Assembly (NCBI RefSeq): GCF_900497805.2
Contig: NW_020954610.1
Span: 33,296,874 to 33,360,873, forward strand
Source: Vombatus ursinus
Taxonomy: Eukaryota > Chordata > Mammalia > Diprotodontia > Vombatidae
Reading direction: 5' to 3'
DNA length: 64,000 nucleotides
Part shown: piece by piece, positions 22,759-33,413 of the stretch
Layout: the number at the start of each line of letters is the position of its first letter
Position numbering within the stretch: position 1 is the stretch's first letter
The notes under the pieces: generated by a model
Seen by the model: the letters and a program-made list of their open reading frames with translations, nothing else
Database searches by the model: none
Told to the model about the DNA's origin: nothing
Position numbers and translations under genes: made by a program

Positions 22759-22920
22759 GGGGCAGCTAGGTGGCGCAGCGGATAGAGAACCAGACCTGGA
22801 GTCAAGATTTGAATTCAAATCCAGCCTCAGACACATGACACTTACTAGCTTATTAGCTGTGACCCTGGGCAAGTCATTTAACCCTGATTGCCTCACCTAA
22901 AAGAAAAAAAAAGAAAAAAA
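22759..22920 (+). repeat. WSINE1-type SINE in L2
   Basis: GGGGCAGCTAGGTGGCGCAG start, 'gaccctgggcaagtcattt' core and an A-rich tail. AGAAAGTAAAGTGT (22742-22755) and AGAAAGTAGAGTAT (22921-22934) form a 14-base target duplication with two mismatches. Confidence 0.85.
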
Positions 22921-23000
22921 AGAAAGTAGAGTATACAAAGGGAGGACAAGACTGGAGAGGTAGTTTGGATGCAGATTGTCAAAGGCCTGAAAACGTCAGG

Positions 23001-24404
23001 TTGACAGGTAGTTCAGTTCTTCCCAAAGCATATGATTTCTTTGATCTTTGGTCTTCACATTAAGAGGACCAAAATTAAATGACTTTTTTATAGTTGAAAA
23101 ACTATATAATAGTGAGTGTTTAAGGCATAGTTTTGCATTTTAAATGATTTTTGGTGCTTTAAAAATTTTGTCTATCATAATCTAACTAACCTTCCTCTCT
23201 TTCTGATATGAGTAGAAGTTGTTCTTCCAACAAATGTGCGGTAGTCAAGCAAAACAAATCAACACTTCAGCAATGTCTGAGAATGAATGCCTGATTCTGT
23301 ACCTTTAGTCCTTCACCTTTCTGCCAAGAGAATGGGGCTAGAGATGCATTTCGTCAGCAGTCTTTTGAAATCATGATGAGTCTGCTTTGCTTCTTGAGTC
23401 TTTCAAGGTTATTCTTCCTTACATTATTATTGTCATTGTGGAGAAAATATGCAAAACCTGTGTGCTATGAGTGTAGGGAAACATTTCCCCAGAAATAGTA
23501 GTCTTAGAGCTCAAAATAATATAGCCTGAGGGTTGTTTAAATAAAGATAAACTCTGAATGGATTCCATTTCCCCTCCAATAAATTCTGGTGAGATTAACT
23601 AGAGACCTCCATCCTCACCAACTTGGTATGATGAGATTTACTACATGGGAATACACCTTTCACACCAAGCTTACCCCAAAGTTAAGACTTTTTACCCTCA
23701 TCCCCCAATTCCCAAATCATCTGACAACCTGTTCCACTTAAACTCTGAAATTAGAAAAGTAAATGAGGAGCTTAACCTGATAAGTTTTTTTTGCCATTTG
23801 TCCTAAAACTGTGTAAATTAATTGATATTAAATAAACTATCTTCTATCTTTGCCTTTTGATTTATTGACCCCTAGTCAAATGTACCTAGTTGGGAGGAAT
23901 TAATCTCCTGGGAAGATCTTAAGATGTCTGTGTTGAGGAATTCTCCAACATGGTCATGCCCAACTCTTCTCCTGGTCTGCCCATTTCACTCTCCATCAGT
24001 TCACGCAAGTCTATATTCCTTTGAATCTGTCACGTGTGTCATTTCTACTTTTTATTCCCTTTTTACTACTCAGTAACTGCCATTTTGGAAGTAGAAGAGG
24101 GTCATGCTGCACTGAAGACTGTTTTAAATTTTAATTTCTCCCCATAGATACCTTCCAGAACCCAGGGTCAGTCACTTCCAGTCCTTGATAAGGCATCAGA
24201 GGATGTTGTGGATTTTAGAGAGGTAGGTCTGTTTAATATCAGCAAGTTAGACAAGTTTCCAGAAATCTGTATTCAACAAACATGAACATGAATTTGTAAA
24301 AGGCACATAGAAATAAAGCTTCAAGGTGAAAACCAAACCAAACCAAACCAAAACAAAACAAAACAAAATTACCTCTGCAGAAGTGCTGGTGTGTAAGCAT
24401 GGTA
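23001..24404. other. Unassigned; AAACC/AAAAC repeat near the end
   Basis: No gene or repeat family recognised. A short (AAACC)n-(AAAAC)n microsatellite lies at 24329-24367. A small stretch at 23985-24060 weakly resembles antisense L1 3' UTR ('ctccatcagttcacgcaagtc'), too short to call. Confidence 0.5.
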
Positions 24405-24785
24405 CAGGGTAATGGTTTTTAAAATGTGGTCTGGGGACCTGTAAAGATTCTCCCTTTAGGAGACCTTCAAGATCACAACTGTTTTGATTGTAATATTAAG
24501 ACATTTTAATTCCTAATATAGTAAATATTGATAGACATCACCCACATAGACAGGAGATCTGTGGGACAAGGTTCCAATAAATTTTTTTTTTGCAAGGTAA
24601 TGGGGTTAAGTTACTTGCCCAAGGTCACACAGCTAGTAAGTATTAAGTGTCTGAGGTTGGATTTGAACTCAGGTCCTCCTGATTCCAGGGCCAGTGCTCT
24701 ATCCACTGCACCACCTAGCTGCTTTGGTTCTAATTATTTTTAAGAGTGTAAAGAGGTCTAGTGACCAAAAAGTTTGAGAACCATT
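24405..24785. mobile_element. hAT-like family C element split by a SINE
   Basis: Right end 'gaccaaaaagtttgagaaccatt' and internal 'tcctaatatagtaaatattg' with 'atagacatcacccacatagacag' fit a mammalian hAT-type miniature element with 'cagtggttctcaaac' ends. The left end is more eroded ('aatggtttttaaaatgtggtc'). Its order continues after the SINE at 24583-24725. Confidence 0.6.
24583..24725 (-). repeat. WSINE1-type SINE nested in hAT
   Basis: Antisense body with 'acttgcccaaggtcacacagc', 'aactcaggtcctcctgattcc' and 'ccactgcaccacctagctgc'. GGTTCCAATAAATTTT to the left (24570) and GGTTCTAATTATTTTT to the right (24726) are a diverged target duplication. Confidence 0.8.
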
Positions 24786-24791
24786 AGTATA

Positions 24792-24968
24792 GGGAAGGGA
24801 CCAGATCCAAAATCTGGGTTCAACTACTGGCTCAGAAACTTACTCCCTGGAGGGTGTTGGGCAAGTCACTTAACCATGGGCCTTAGTTTCCTCATTTGTA
24901 AAATCAGGGGTTTGATTCAGATAATCTTGGAAGCTCCTTCCTTTCCAATTCTACTCTATGTTCCTAAT
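24792..24968 (+). repeat. MIR3/THER1-type CORE-SINE
   Basis: 'tgggttcaactactggctcag', 'gttgggcaagtcacttaacc', 'cctcatttgtaaaatcagggg' and 'gctccttcctttccaattc' follow the MIR3-like order. Confidence 0.65.
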
Positions 24969-26364
24969 CTATAGCAATTCTATGTAAATAAAATGAAAAG
25001 CAACCCTTTTGGAAACACCTGGGATCTTTTTATTCAATGATAAGAGAGAATGAAATGTCTAAGTAGTAAAGTTAATGTTTTATGCTATAATTATGCCTCC
25101 TGACAGACCAAACCTAGTATATAAGGCAGTATTAAAGGATCACAAATATTTTTGGAAAACATTTGGTAAATTGTACATAAATGAAGTTACCCATCTAGAA
25201 ATTTATTTAGTTGTAGGCAGCTGCATACAGCTTTAAGAAAGTTCAGAGTCAAGGCCATTTAGTTGAAAAAATGTTGAGGTATATGATTTATACAGGTAGT
25301 TCAGTTTCTTCATGGGAAAATGTAGCACATAGAAACTAATCATCCTTTTCTAGTATGCTAGGGCTGGAGTGGTCTCTTAGTCATATTCTTCACGCTGGTG
25401 ACAGTCAACAGACTACTTAATCACTTGCAATCATTTGCTCTGCACATGCCCAAAGGTGACATCCCAGACACACCTTACTTTGAAGGAAAAGATCTATTTT
25501 CTACATTGGAATCCAAAGCAAAAGGTCACTACAGGCTGAAATGGATGTGCACTGATAGCACTGTGTTAGTAAATGCTTATTTCCTTTTTTTTCCCCCAAT
25601 AGATTTTCATATGCTTCACATCCTATTTATCTTGATGGATTTGAGATAAGAAGGTAAAAAATTTCAAGTTGAGGGCAAGGAAGATTCTCATCTATAGGTT
25701 CTGATGACTGTTCCCACTTGTACTCTTTCATTAAGTCTTAATCCATTTAATGGTGATTCAAAATGATGATTTATTTTTAGCCAAACTGACTTTTACCAGA
25801 TATACTTTCCAATGGACAAAATTTGTGCTGCATACTCCCTTGCTTATTCCTAACTTTTCTGAAGAAATGTGCTAGATTTATGGATTTGTATCAGGGATGT
25901 AAACTATCAGAGGCCAGAAAAATGGGACTTGAGGTTTCCTATCCTTACTATACCTCAGAGTTTGGGCAGTTTTAACCTTCTCAGAGATGTTGAAATATCT
26001 TTATAAAGAGCTGAAGCAACATGAAAGTGCACTTGATCAGAATGAAAAATCTTGCATGACAGCAGCAAGTGTTGGTGGTGTGGTAGATAGACATGTTTCT
26101 AACCCAATGCCTCTTCTGGAGATCTGGATTCCTTCTGCCGTTACTATTGGTGGCATATTAAAGACCTTCTCCCTACTCTCCACAAAGGTAGAAATTGAAG
26201 TTTCCTTTTAGAGATAGGGAGTGGTGCTTTCCAGATCCCAGATCTAAAAGTCTATCTATGTATATCACACATGGGTCAGTTATTTTATAATATAAATATA
26301 AATAATATATATAATATATACATCCACATCTGTATTATATGTAATTATCATATTACATATGTTG
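24969..26364. other. Unassigned; AT-rich at right end
   Basis: No gene or repeat recognised. Sequence at 26268-26364 is very AT-rich (TATA-type low complexity) and continues after the SINE at 26610-26640. Confidence 0.5.
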
Positions 26365-26608
26365 TTTTTTTTCAGTAGTTTTCAGTCATGACCCCATTTG
26401 GAGTTCTCTTGGCAAAGTTACTGGAGTGATTTGCCATTTCTTTCTCCAGCTCATTTTACAGATGAAAAAACTGAGGAAAACAAGGTTAAGTGACTTACCT
26501 AGAGTCCCACAGCTAGTAAATGTCTGAGGCCAGATTTGAATTCAGGAAGATGAGTATTCTTGACTCCAGGCCTGGCACTTAATCCGCTGCACCACCTAGC
26601 TGTCATTA
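26365..26608 (-). repeat. Long-tailed tRNA-derived SINE
   Basis: 'ttttcagtcatgaccccatttgg', 'ctggagtgatttgccatttc', 'tgaggccagatttgaattcagg' and 'ccgctgcaccacctagctg' are the antisense of the 22.3 kb long-tailed SINE. AT-rich target sequence ('attacata') resumes on the right. Confidence 0.75.
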
Positions 26609-26689
26609 CATAAATTACATATTATATTGTCTGTATTATATCATTACTACATAGCAATTGAATCTGGAATCTGACTTTATCAGTATATA

Positions 26690-27560
26690 CAGCATAAATA
26701 TAAAGGAATAAATGCAAAGTAATTAAATATAAGATAGTCTGAGAGGAAGTCCACTAGCAGTTGAGGAGATCAGGAAAGACTTCATGTCAAAGTTAAGGCA
26801 TGGACTGCATTTTGATGGAAGTTATGCATTATTTGGAGGAGAGATGAGTAAGAGGTACATTCCAAGCATAGGGCATAGCTAGTGTAAAAGCGGAGATAGG
26901 AGATGGTATTGTCCTGTGTGGGGAACCAAGGGAAGGCCATTTTGTACAGATTGTAGAATATGGGAGGAAGAATAATAAATAATGAGGTTGGAAAGATAGG
27001 TCAGGGCTTGGTTGTAAAGGGCTTTAAAGCTAAAAGGAATATAAATTTTATTCCACAGGCAATGGAATAAACTGGAGTTTGTTGAGAAAGGAGAGGCATA
27101 GTTCCATTGGCACTTCAGGAAAATCACTTTGGCAGCTGTGTGGAAGACAAACTATAGTAGGCAGAGACTTGAGACATAGTTGCAATAAACTAAGCAAGAA
27201 GTGACAAGGACCTGAATTAGGTGGTAGCTTTGTGATTAGAGAGGAGACGGATGCAAGAGATGTGGGGATATAAATGGAAAGATTTTGTAGTTGATTGGCT
27301 TTGTGGGACAAGGCAGAGGAGTCAATGATAATGCCAAGATTAGGAATCTGGGAGACTGGAAGAATGGTGGTGCATTTGAGAGAAATAGGGAAGTTTTGGA
27401 AGAGAGGAGGAAGATAATTAGTTATGCTTTGGGCATGCTGAGTTTGCTTTTTCTCTGGGATATCTGATTTGAAGTAGGCGATTGATGATGTGTTAGTGAA
27501 CTAGAGAGAAGAGAAGATACATAACCTAGAATCTAGGCTTTGTGGCTGTGATCATCTAAT
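26690..27560 (-). mobile_element. Antisense L2 copy
   Basis: 'aggaggagagatgagtaag'-like block, 'ggttgtaaagggctttaaagc', 'aatggaataaactggagtttgttgag', 'ggaaaatcactttggcagctgtgtgg' and 'gggcatgctgagtttg' are the reverse complement of L2 ORF2 and 3' sequence. Minus-strand frames of 82 and 87 codons (about 26879-27311) are remnants of L2 coding sequence. Confidence 0.75.
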
Positions 27561-27659
27561 TTAATCTCCCTGAGAGTTTGTAATCTATCAGCATACACAG
27601 TAATGCCAGAGAATGGCAAGAGATGGCAAAAGATGATGTATTACAGTTCATTTGTTGCA

Positions 27660-27805
27660 TAAATCCAGGGCAGAAATTCTTATTCTTTTTTGTGTCATAG
27701 ACCCCGCCTTTGGAAGTCTGGTAAAGCCTATGGATCCCTTTTCAGAATGTTTTTAAATAGTTAAATAAAATTTGTGGATCCCAGGTTAAGAACTCTTTAT
27801 CTAAA
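27660..27805. mobile_element. hAT-like family A short element
   Basis: 'ttgtgtcatagacccc', 'gtctggtaaagcctatggatccc', 'ttcagaatgtttttaaat' and 'gatcccaggttaagaactc'. Both termini carry the 'aagaa(c/t)' type end in opposite orientation. The middle is shortened compared with the 18.4 kb copy. Confidence 0.6.
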
Positions 27806-27814
27806 GGATCTAGT

Positions 27815-27930
27815 ATAATCTAATAAATATTTATTACATGCTCAATACATGCCAGGCTCTGTGCTAAGTGCTAGGGATATGATTAATAAAAAAAGAAAGA
27901 CAGCTCCTTCCCTCAAGGAGATCACAGCAA
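27815..27930 (-). mobile_element. Antisense L2 tail fragment
   Basis: 'tatttattacatgctcaatacatgccagg', 'gtgctaagtgctagggatatg' and 'ccctcaaggagatcacagc' are the antisense L2 3' terminus. Confidence 0.65.
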
Positions 27931-29464
27931 TAATTGCATTTTTTGTTTCTTTTCTTTTCTTTCCCTTCTTTTTTGGGTCTATTTTATGTTTGTTTATAAA
28001 TGCATTAGTGAGAGATACATACTATTGCTACAGGTACATGAATATGTTCTGTATATAATTTAGACATGTAGTCATTGAAGTAGCCCTGTTGCTAGAATTT
28101 GCATTTTGCTGTTTGCTGGATGCAATAGTAATATGGATATTGAATAAATGGCACCCTAGGATAATTACCCAAGATGTGGGAATGATTATCTTAGTTATAT
28201 TGCATTTTAATATTTATTATGATATTGACAGATATGCAAGTGTCCTTGTAATTTTGCAGGGGCTACAAAATTTTTCATGAGAGGGGGAATGGCATATGTC
28301 TTTGGAAAGAGCTTGAATTCTGACTTTAAAATTTCTTATATTTATCTATTCAGTAGAAAACAGGAAGTACAGGTTAGGAATTGGATTGCTCAAGTTATTA
28401 TCTTAATGTAGTACTTCAGCCAGGAATTTTAACAGAAAGGGAATTGACTACTTTATAGCAGTAAAGTTAGGGATGTCAGATAGTGATGCAGCATATTCAG
28501 TAAATGTATTGCAAAGACATTATAGATAAGAGTCACTCTGCTCATGAAAAAGGAATACTGGATTCTCCTTCTCCCCCAACCCCTTGGGCAAAGTTTTCTG
28601 AGTTACCTGTGAAGCCACAGTTTCCTGGAAACTGGTGACCCTAATGATTTAATGGCTCCTTGTTAGAGGAGAAGGTAGAAATTGTACATAGCACTATGCT
28701 GAGCAGGGATTCAAGGTGTGGATTGGGGAAAAGAGATGATGAGAGGCTATCCTTGAGGAAAAGTCCAAGATAGTGTCTTATTTTTAATCTTTTAATGTGG
28801 TTTTTGGTTGGATGTTAGTGAGGTAATTCCTCCTCTTTCCCCTCTTGACTTTGAAAATGGTGTACTAGGACATGCACACAGACACTTGGGTACATTGGAA
28901 TGCTCAGCCAAAGATTGGGGAGGGGAAAGTATAGATTTTTCATTTCTTTAAGATAGTGATAGAACAGCTAAAATTTTTAATATTGCATCTTTTAAAATTA
29001 TGATTCCATTCAATAAACCTATTCTACTCTGTAAAGTTAATGTTACATTCCTTTGGATCACCAAAGTTGGGAAGGATATATTAGTCTAAATGGGAAGTAG
29101 AGGCCATTCCAACTCTGATAAAATGTATGAACAATTAAATGATTTTTTAACACTCCAAGCTCTAGATTAAAGGAGATAGAATTCTAGAAAGAAACTAGGA
29201 GGCTAGGGTGCTTCTTGACATATACACAAAGAGATACAGGTAGGTAGTCTACTCTGTATATAAAAGGGAAGGGAGTAGGCATCACCTGCCCATTTACCTG
29301 TCTCTACCTGTCCATGAAAGTGGTAGGAATTTGAACACAGAAGAAAGTTATCTATTCTTAATGTACTCTTGTATTAGTAAATCATATGGAATTTCATTGT
29401 TATGTTATGGGGAAAACAAAACAAAACAAACCATCCAAATTGTTTCACACTTCTCAAGTAAAAA
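27931..29464. other. Unassigned interval
   Basis: About 1.5 kb without a recognised gene or repeat. A run of AAAAC units lies at 29415-29432. Open frames of 63-69 codons near 27.85-28.28 kb have no domain signature. Confidence 0.5.
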
Positions 29465-29870
29465 CAGGAATTAGTCAAATCAATGAATGTTTATTAAGAG
29501 TGTACTATGTGCCAGGTACTGTACTAAGTCCTGGGGATACAAATAGAGGCAAAAAGAAAGACGGTTCCTGTCCTTGAGGAATTTACCTCAAGGAGGGAAG
29601 ACAGTATGAAAAAAAATCTAAAAAGAGGGTAGGAGATACCTATGTGGTCAGGAGTGGGGCTCAGAGAGGAATGAAGGAGTGACCATGGTTGGCCTAGTGG
29701 TCCTTCCTTAAAATAGGGGTTTCAGAGGAACAAGAGGAAGGGGCCATAGGGGCAGAGAGATCTTCTAGGATAAGAAACATACCGGAGGATGGTAGAGGAA
29801 AAAAATATATATCTGGAGTCAGGAGCAGATTCTTGAGATGGATGAAGGAGAGAATGAAAGAATTAGCATC
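29465..29870 (-). mobile_element. Antisense L2 3' end
   Basis: 'tgtttattaagagtgtactatgtgccagg', 'gtactaagtcctggggatac' and 'cctgtccttgaggaatttacc' are the antisense L2 terminus. The remainder to about 29870 is more diverged. Confidence 0.6.
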
Positions 29871-30660
29871 ATTGTCATTCTTTTAAGAATACAATTTTAA
29901 TTTCAGAAACTATTTTCAGCATAACTTTAGCTATTCCTTTCCAACAATAAAGTTATGAAATCTTTTTGTGGAAGGTGGATCACTCTATCTATCAGGGACC
30001 GTCATAAGGGCTGTTTGAGGGATTTAGTTCATTTTAGTCATCATGCTTCAGCCTGAGTAAGGCTTTTGAATGTTTTTGGTTAAGTAATAAATTAGCTCAC
30101 ATGTGCAAAAGGTCATAACCTTTCTGGTGTCGTGAACCAATTCAATCCAAGTTCATTATCATGTTTATCACACAAACTATATGATAAACAGGTTGGTTCT
30201 AGGCAGAGTTGAAAACTTCAAAACAGGCCAAACTGTAAGAGGGGAAGATACATGTAGCCAGCCCTAGGAATGGGGATAGAAAGTCATGTAAATAGAACAT
30301 GAATGTGTTTTGTTCTGGAGACATAATTGAGAAAAAGGAAGTATTGACAAGTGGGCACTAATGTTATAATACACAGTAATATTTCTTGACACATTTTCAG
30401 GTAGTGTGCCAAGTATATAAGTGCCATCTCTAGTCAGTCTAAGCCATTCAGCATCTAAATCTCAACTCTTGGACTGAAGTTGACCAAGTCCGGGGTATGA
30501 AGGCCATTGCTTCTAGGAACACATACCTGGCCATGTCTTAACCAATCCTTTCACAGATTATGACAAATGTATTGTCTCTACATTACCCCAGAAATAGCAT
30601 TCTTATACTCAAGTTTAAATTTTAGGACTAATCTGAAGTAAAATAAAACAAAACAACATC
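29871..30660. other. Unassigned interval
   Basis: No gene or repeat family recognised. Confidence 0.5.
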
Positions 30661-30905
30661 TTCTAGTACACAGACTCCTGAAACTGGAGCCAGGAAGCCC
30701 TGTATTCAGATCTTAACTCTGATGATTATCTCATTGTGTGACTGTGGGCAAGTCATTTGCCCTCTTGGAGCTTTAGTTTCCTAACCTGTAAAATGGGAAT
30801 AATAATCCCTGTATTATTTGTTCCCCAGAGTTGTTGTGAGGATCAAATGGAATAATGTATGTAAAATGCTTTGGAGACTTAAAAATCTATTGTAAATGTC
30901 AATCA
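30661..30905 (+). repeat. MIR/MAR1-type CORE-SINE
   Basis: 'gactgtgggcaagtcatttgcc', 'ctgtaaaatgggaataataatcc', 'gttgttgtgaggatcaaatgg' and 'gtatgtaaaatgctttgg' give the standard order. Confidence 0.75.
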
Positions 30906-30999
30906 AGAGTGACAGACATTAGATAAGCATAGACTGGGCAAGCATAGAAATTGGAAGAAACTCCTAAATTTGTGAGATAAGAGATACTTTGAATATGTG

Positions 31000-31225
31000 A
31001 GTAAATAGAGTGGAAAAGGGGTTAGCTTTGGAACCAGGAAGACCTCAGCTCAAGTTTCTGACACATAATAGTTGTGTCACCATGGACAAAACCATCCTAA
31101 TTTCTCAGTGCCCCAGGAAAGTTACTGATAAGTTCCCTGATGAATATAAAGAGTTTTCACACCAAGTATTCCTTTTGGCAGATGAAATGATTGGTCAAAT
31201 TATCTAATAAATGCCAGTTACTACT
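31000..31225 (+). repeat. CORE-SINE, 'cagtgcccca' variant
   Basis: 'aaccaggaagacctcagctcaag', 'tgtcaccatggacaaaacc' and 'ctcagtgccccaggaaagttac' are the head and core of a marsupial MIR variant, with tail 'taataaatgccagttactac'. A 65-codon open frame across it is incidental. Confidence 0.6.
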
Positions 31226-32689
31226 ATTATCTCATCCTTCCTGTCCCCCTTAACCTCCTTTCTACATAACTATATTTGTAATGAGGTAAATCAACGTATA
31301 ACAAAAGCAAATGCACTCTGTCAACTTGTTTGTCTTGTTACTGACATGAATAATCATTTGGGTTTACAAGCTGAAGCACCCATTCAGAGCTATTAGAAAT
31401 GAAAAAGCCTGCAGCCATAAAGATCTTTCTGTATATCTTGGAGTTGCCTTCATAAATTAAAAAAAAAAGACTTAGAGAGACAGGAAATGATACATGGGTT
31501 GCATCTCCATGTTTTGTGTCTTCTGGGGTTTTCTTATCAGGTCTATGGTCTGATTCTATGGGGATTGGTAGGTGGTGATGGATGGAAAATCAGGAGCAAT
31601 GTGATGTCTGAGTAACAATGTCAGATGATGTTATGAAGAAGGATCGAAAGCCAGACTATATCACAGTTTGTGCATCTTACAGATTCCCCAAAGCAGAAAA
31701 CCAAAAAGGCAAACAGCCAAGAAAAGACTAAAGAAATGAACACTTCTTCCTTCATGCTGAAAAAATGCCATATTCATTTACTGAAACTGCCTGTTGTACC
31801 CACACCGACCAAACAATACGTTAAATCTCCTTTCCTTTTCCAGCCTGCCAATTTCCTGCAGATATTCAGGTCAGAGGCATTGGTTACCAGAGTTGACAGG
31901 ATGCCAGTGACTCATCAGAGTTGGCAGGAAGAAAAGAAAAATTGGCAGAACTATATAAGAACTGTTAATGTGGTGGGAAATGGCCATACATTAAATAACC
32001 ATAGCACTCCTTTTAACTGATCATTTTCCTTAACAACAACAAAAAAATCCATTGGATGCTATAGTGATATATGATTCCTCTTGTTTAATTGTTTTAGAGA
32101 GAGAAACTTAAAATACCAAAGGACACGGATTTCTCAGGCCTGATCTATTTTTCAATATATATTCTTCCCACTGAAATGATTAAGCAGGCCAATATACAGG
32201 AGATGAAACATAAACCTAACACTACATTTCTTTCTTCTCATTTGGACCTAATGGTCTCCATTAACAAATGTGTGCTATCTCTGAGATGAAGTGAATAATG
32301 TGGAAACAGCAGAAAAGAAAAAGATCCTTGATGTACCTTTTGGGTTCATTTCTTACAAAGTACCTGGGGACGGTTTTATGAGTAGCATCTTCATGACAAA
32401 TACCTTTAAATGCATTACCTCAGACAGTTTATATCACCTCTAGTCCTTTGGAAGGAGAAGGTGAGCTTCAGATAGCTGAATCTTTTTGTATTAGTGACTT
32501 TTAGCAAAATACTTGAGGTTTAAGCTTGACCTTTGTTTGGATGACAAAGGATCTAAGAGAGAAGTCTATGGGATTTTAGTTTTCAGTGCAAAAAAATTAC
32601 CCCCATCTTAAAATATTGATTATAACTTTAATAGTGTTGAATTCTCCAAACACATACTTGTAGTACTGGGAAAATTATCATCCAATTGT
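31226..32689. other. Unassigned interval
   Basis: About 1.46 kb. A 116-codon open frame at 31670-32020 is the longest here. It has no domain, no recognised homology and no splice-site support, so I do not call a gene. Confidence 0.5.
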
Positions 32690-33411
32690 TGGTTAGTCAG
32701 TCAATCAGCATTTATTAAGCACCTATTATGTGTCAAGCACTATATTAAGCCCTGGGATGCAAAGAAAGGCAAAAGATAGTCCCTTGCCTCAAGGAATTTA
32801 CAATCTAATGAGGGAGACAATATATAAACAAGTAAGTGCAAAAAGATACATACTGGATAAACTAGAGATAAACAACAGAGGGAAGGCACTAGCATTAAGG
32901 GAAATCAGTAAAATCTTCTTGTACAAGGTGAGCTTTTAGCTAGGACTTGAAGGAAACCAGAGTGTACAGGAGGCAGAAATGAGGAGGGAGAGCATTCCTG
33001 GAATAGGGAACAGTGAAAAGACTGAGTCAGGAGATAGATTGTCTTGTGAGAGGAACAGAAAAGAGGTCAGTGTGACTGGATCACATTGTACATTGAGATG
33101 AGTAAGATGTAAGGAGCCTGAAAAGGTAGAATTGGGGACAGGTTATGAAAACCTTTGAATGGTAGAGGATTTTATATTTGATTCTGGAAGAGAAAATTAC
33201 TGAATTTATTGAGCAGGGGGCTGACATAGTCACACTTCTGCTTTAGAAGGATCAGTTTGATAGTTGATAGATTGAAGTGTGTTGGGGGGGAGATTTGAGT
33301 GTCCTGAAAACCTATAGAGAAGAGGGTATCAAGAGAAAGAAGATGAGTAACAGTGTCAAAGGCTACAGAAAGGTCAAGAAGGTGATAAGATTTGGCAATT
33401 TAGAGATCATT
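32690..33411 (-). mobile_element. Antisense L2 3' region
   Basis: 'cagcatttattaagcacctattatgtg', 'ctcaaggaatttacaatctaatg', 'ggacttgaaggaaaccag', 'gaggagggagagcattcctgg', 'ggaacagaaaagaggtcagtgtgactgg' and 'atttattgagcagggggctgacatag' are the reverse complement of the L2 3' half, collinear with 26.7-27.3 kb. It ends where an L1 5' end begins, in sequence that continues as L2-like 'tttggcaatttagagatcattgg'. Confidence 0.75.
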
Positions 33412-33413
33412 GG

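Larger units (their letters stand above)
22135..23000 (-). mobile_element. Antisense L2 copy interrupted by two SINEs
   Basis: Starts with the antisense L2 tail 'gtgctaggtactgaggatatag' and 'cttgccctcaggcagcttacaatctg', continues after the first SINE with 'aaaacttcattgagggtatagc' and 'gctgggtgttgaaggaag', and ends near 'ttgtcaaaggcctgaaa'. The order equals that in the 32.7 kb antisense L2. Confidence 0.6.

Noticed and set aside
31670-32020. 116-codon open frame as a possible host exon
   Set aside because: No domain, no recognised homology, no convincing splice sites. A frame of this length is expected by chance in 64 kb of AT-rich DNA.
26690-33411. A seemingly new repeat family ('tactatgtgccaggcactg...ttattgagcaggggg')
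   Set aside because: After reverse complementing, the blocks line up with the 3' half of L2, including its tail. All these copies are simply antisense L2.
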